Below are positions 61,940 through 64,000 of a stretch of DNA of 64,000 bases, piece after piece. How positions within the stretch are numbered: position 1 is the stretch's first letter; every line of letters starts with the position of its first letter. The notes beneath the pieces were generated by a model. It saw only the letters and a program-made list of their open reading frames with translations. It had not been told where the DNA came from and made no database searches. Source of the DNA: Thalassotalea sp. PS06 (GTDB lineage Bacteria > Pseudomonadota > Gammaproteobacteria > Enterobacterales > Alteromonadaceae); the NCBI RefSeq assembly GCF_007197775.1, contig NZ_CP041638.1, positions 1,922,001 through 1,986,000 on the forward strand, in the 5' to 3' direction. Position numbers and translations under genes: made by a program.

Positions 61940-62272
61940 CTATTGATTTAACCGCTGACTCCAGTTGCCATTATTCTGCTGCTCACAACTTTCCTCACTA
62001 TCAATGCGCACTTGTTTGTGGGCTTTTTTAAGGTTAATACCTATGCTGGATAACTTACGTTGCATTAGGTTGCGGATTTCTTCGATATCAACCTGGGTGA
62101 TTTGCTCATTGGTCTCAAAAACGCAAATCACTACCAATGATTCAGGGAACCGGTCGTAGTTTACGGTATGCGTTAACCACTTGAATCCCGGGTACTCCTC
62201 TAAAGCCTGATCGCAGGCTTCAGTGAGCACCTTACGGATTGCATTATCGGTTTTCTTATCACTCTTACGCAT
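61940..62272 (-). CDS. Conserved hypothetical protein
   Basis: 110 residues, no membrane segment. A ferredoxin-like alternation is suggested: NAIRKVLTEACDQALEEYPG, WLTHTVNYDRFPESLVVICV and VDIEEIRNLMQRKLSSIGIN. Relatives are sometimes labelled Fis-family regulators without support; no helix-turn-helix is evident here. It lies 19 bp after yccF on the same strand. Confidence 0.6.
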   Translation of the reverse strand: MRKSDKKTDNAIRKVLTEACDQALEEYPGFKWLTHTVNYDRFPESLVVICVFETNEQITQVDIEEIRNLMQRKLSSIGINLKKAHKQVRIDSEESCEQQNNGNWSQRLNQ

Positions 62273-62291
62273 GATAATTGTCGACGCCTAT

Positions 62292-62750
62292 TTAGCGAGC
62301 GCGAATATTTTCTAACTCTACTTGAGCCCCAGCTTGACGTGCAGCAGCGGCCAGCTCTTTAGAAACCACGGTTTTACCAATCGGAGCGATGGAAATTCCG
62401 GCTAGTTTTAGGTGCTGAATGGCAAATGGAATACCGATAATGGTAATGAAGCAGGAAATTGCCGAAACAAAATGCCCTAAAGCAAGCCAGAGTCCAGCAA
62501 AAATAAACCAGATAACATTACCAACCACACCAAATTCAGATGTGCCGATATCTTCATTGAGGGTAAGCTCATCGCGGCCAATCGCTTCTCTTCCAAACGG
62601 GAAAAACGAAAATCCAGCCATCACAAAACAGGCTCTACCCCAGGGAATACCAACGATACTGATAAACGCCAGCAGGCCGAAAAAACACCACGCCAGCCCC
62701 ATCATCACACCGCCAAATATAAACCAGATTAAGTTACCTATCGTTCGCAT
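62292..62750 (-). CDS. yccF: YccF-family inner membrane protein
   Basis: 152 residues with two YccF domains: RTIGNLIWFIFGGVMMGLAW near the start and GNVIWFIFAGLWLALGHFVS in the second half. Each is followed by IVGIPWGRACF or IIGIPFAIQHLKLAG. Four transmembrane helices are likely. Family function is unknown. AAAGGATG lies at ribosome-binding distance from ATG 62750. Confidence 0.87.
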   Translation of the reverse strand: MRTIGNLIWFIFGGVMMGLAWCFFGLLAFISIVGIPWGRACFVMAGFSFFPFGREAIGRDELTLNEDIGTSEFGVVGNVIWFIFAGLWLALGHFVSAISCFITIIGIPFAIQHLKLAGISIAPIGKTVVSKELAAAARQAGAQVELENIRAR

Positions 62751-62837
62751 ATCACATCCTTTATACGCTTGTTACTGTATTATTTTTGAAGTACAGCAGG
62801 ATACCAAGCAGCAGTGACATCGACAAGCGAGGCATTG

Positions 62838-64000
62838 TTACAATGTATTAGGTTCAATAACTTTTCCTGCTGTACACATGGCGGAAACAGCCGATTCGAA
62901 ATCGGTATAATGCCCTTTAGCCACTGCCGTTATGATGGCAGCACCGCGTCCGCCAGTATGAACCTGATTGGCTTTTTGTACTGGTAACTGACACATATCG
63001 GCAATGAGCTTTAGCAATAGGTTGGATTGCTGACCACCACCACTAACCAATATTCTTTTGAATTCTCTATTGTGTCGCCGCTCGATTCGCCCTTTGGCGT
63101 CCTGAATCTGGATGGCTAACCAATGCAACAGAAGCAAATATTCTTTGGCAATCTGTTCCATGGACTCGGGGTCACGATGATTTACCGAAGGTTCGTCCTG
63201 TTGCCAATTAAAGATATCTGCGACGCAACAGGCACTAAGATCAAAGGTTTCAACAATAGTTAACTGAGAACAAATATCGCTAATCTGAGCAGACAATTGA
63301 ATACCGGATTCTGCGTCAAGCAGATGATGACAAATCCACTCTTCTAAATGCGCTTCTGACAAGGTGTCCTCGTTCACCTCAACATCGTCAATCATATGTT
63401 CCCGTTTCCAGGCCACAAACTCTCTTAACACGCGACAGCCAAAGTCGAGCATCTCTTCTGCCAGATAGTAGTTTTTACTAAATGAAGGATATGCCGGATA
63501 AAAACGTTTTGGACCTTTAAATTTGCTGACCAGGCAATTGATGGTAATTGCCGTACCTAGGCTTACAAACAAGGTGTCGGCATCGATAACACCTGCCCCC
63601 AGCAATTCACAGGTTTTATCCGCCGCGCCGGCGATTACACTAACGTCTGCTTCTTTACCATGAATTTGCGTTGAGTACAGACCCAGCTCAGTCCCAGGAT
63701 CGCATAACTCTGGCAACCAGTTTGGTTTAAGATTAAGTGCGCTCCACTGCCAGGCTAGCGGCCATAACCACCTTCGATGTTTAAAGTTAAATGGTAAATG
63801 GGCGATCATATTGGCCCAACTATCGCGATAGTTACCCGTTAAGCTAGCCTGTAAATACCCCGATAGCTGACACAAGTGTTTGGTATTCGATTGCGCCTGA
63901 GGATGGTGCTCTGCCACCCAGTTAACCGCAGCTTGCCGTTGCAGTTTTTTAATAGTGGATGTTTGGCCAACCACAGCAAAGGCGGCACGCCAGTACCAGG
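62838..64000 (-). CDS. FGGY-family carbohydrate kinase, N-terminus outside window
   Basis: The frame is open to the right edge, giving at least 387 residues and lacking the N-terminus. FGGY kinase features: AVVGQTSTIKKLQRQ, a YLQASLTGNYRDSWAN substrate region, VIAGAADKTCELLGAG (phosphate 2-type motif), LFVSLGTAITINC, and the adenosine motif ILVSGGGQQSNLLLKLIADM followed by GRGAAIITAVA. The sugar or polyol substrate cannot be told. No transporter or dehydrogenase partner lies in the window. Confidence 0.88.
   Translation of the reverse strand, partial: WYWRAAFAVVGQTSTIKKLQRQAAVNWVAEHHPQAQSNTKHLCQLSGYLQASLTGNYRDSWANMIAHLPFNFKHRRWLWPLAWQWSALNLKPNWLPELCDPGTELGLYSTQIHGKEADVSVIAGAADKTCELLGAGVIDADTLFVSLGTAITINCLVSKFKGPKRFYPAYPSFSKNYYLAEEMLDFGCRVLREFVAWKREHMIDDVEVNEDTLSEAHLEEWICHHLLDAESGIQLSAQISDICSQLTIVETFDLSACCVADIFNWQQDEPSVNHRDPESMEQIAKEYLLLLHWLAIQIQDAKGRIERRHNREFKRILVSGGGQQSNLLLKLIADMCQLPVQKANQVHTGGRGAAIITAVAKGHYTDFESAVSAMCTAGKVIEPNTL

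Overview
The window looks like chromosome from a marine gammaproteobacterium of the Alteromonadales type (Colwellia/Thalassotalea-like; this is inference from gene content, not a database match). Supporting features are the uvrY-uvrC-pgsA-tRNA block, the DUF3466-uup-glutaredoxin-rlmL run, DUF2982 next to sbcB, a recC-recB-recD operon, FabR-like operators at fabA and a lysine riboswitch at lysC.

Layout. 1-2 kb: 5' part of hinT, a DUF4136 lipoprotein and an expanded glyW-cysT-leuZ-type tRNA operon (5 Gly, 2 Leu, 1 Cys). 2-6.4 kb: pgsA, uvrC, uvrY, a small unknown protein and fabA. 6.4-12.4 kb: DUF3466 protein, Uup, glutaredoxin-like protein and RlmKL. 12.6-13.9 kb: four initiator tRNA genes among and followed by tandem repeats of 96 and 99 bp that each carry a copy of the tRNA 3' end. 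14-25 kb: housekeeping genes (DUF1653, acylphosphatase, rlmI, PilZ, hrpA, CBS protein, isoaspartyl peptidase, DUF3718, a CadC-like regulator). 25-34.5 kb: recD, recB, recC. 34.5-48.3 kb: a MITE-like element, membrane proteins, sbcB, a DsbA-family protein, a beta-hydroxyacid dehydrogenase, glutathione peroxidase, a repeat-rich spacer with an array of co-varying hairpins, lysC with riboswitch leader, elyC and a MacAB-like efflux operon.

50-60.7 kb is a sedentary chromosomal integron. The integrase gene reads rightward from an SOS-type promoter with a LexA box. About 17 cassettes lie to its left, all transcribed leftward, and are separated by attC sites. Several cassettes encode relatives of toxin-immunity proteins (Tsi6-like, SUFU, possibly Imm1) with no toxin gene beside them. 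Others encode small membrane proteins, a TPR protein present twice, a PD-(D/E)XK-like protein and a GC-rich serine hydrolase. Three cassettes lack a sense ORF but share a conserved core. The window ends with Nif3, YccF and a 5'-truncated FGGY kinase.

The parts most worth a second look are the immunity-rich integron with its related ORF-less cassettes, the hairpin array downstream of lysC, and the tRNA-derived tandem repeats.
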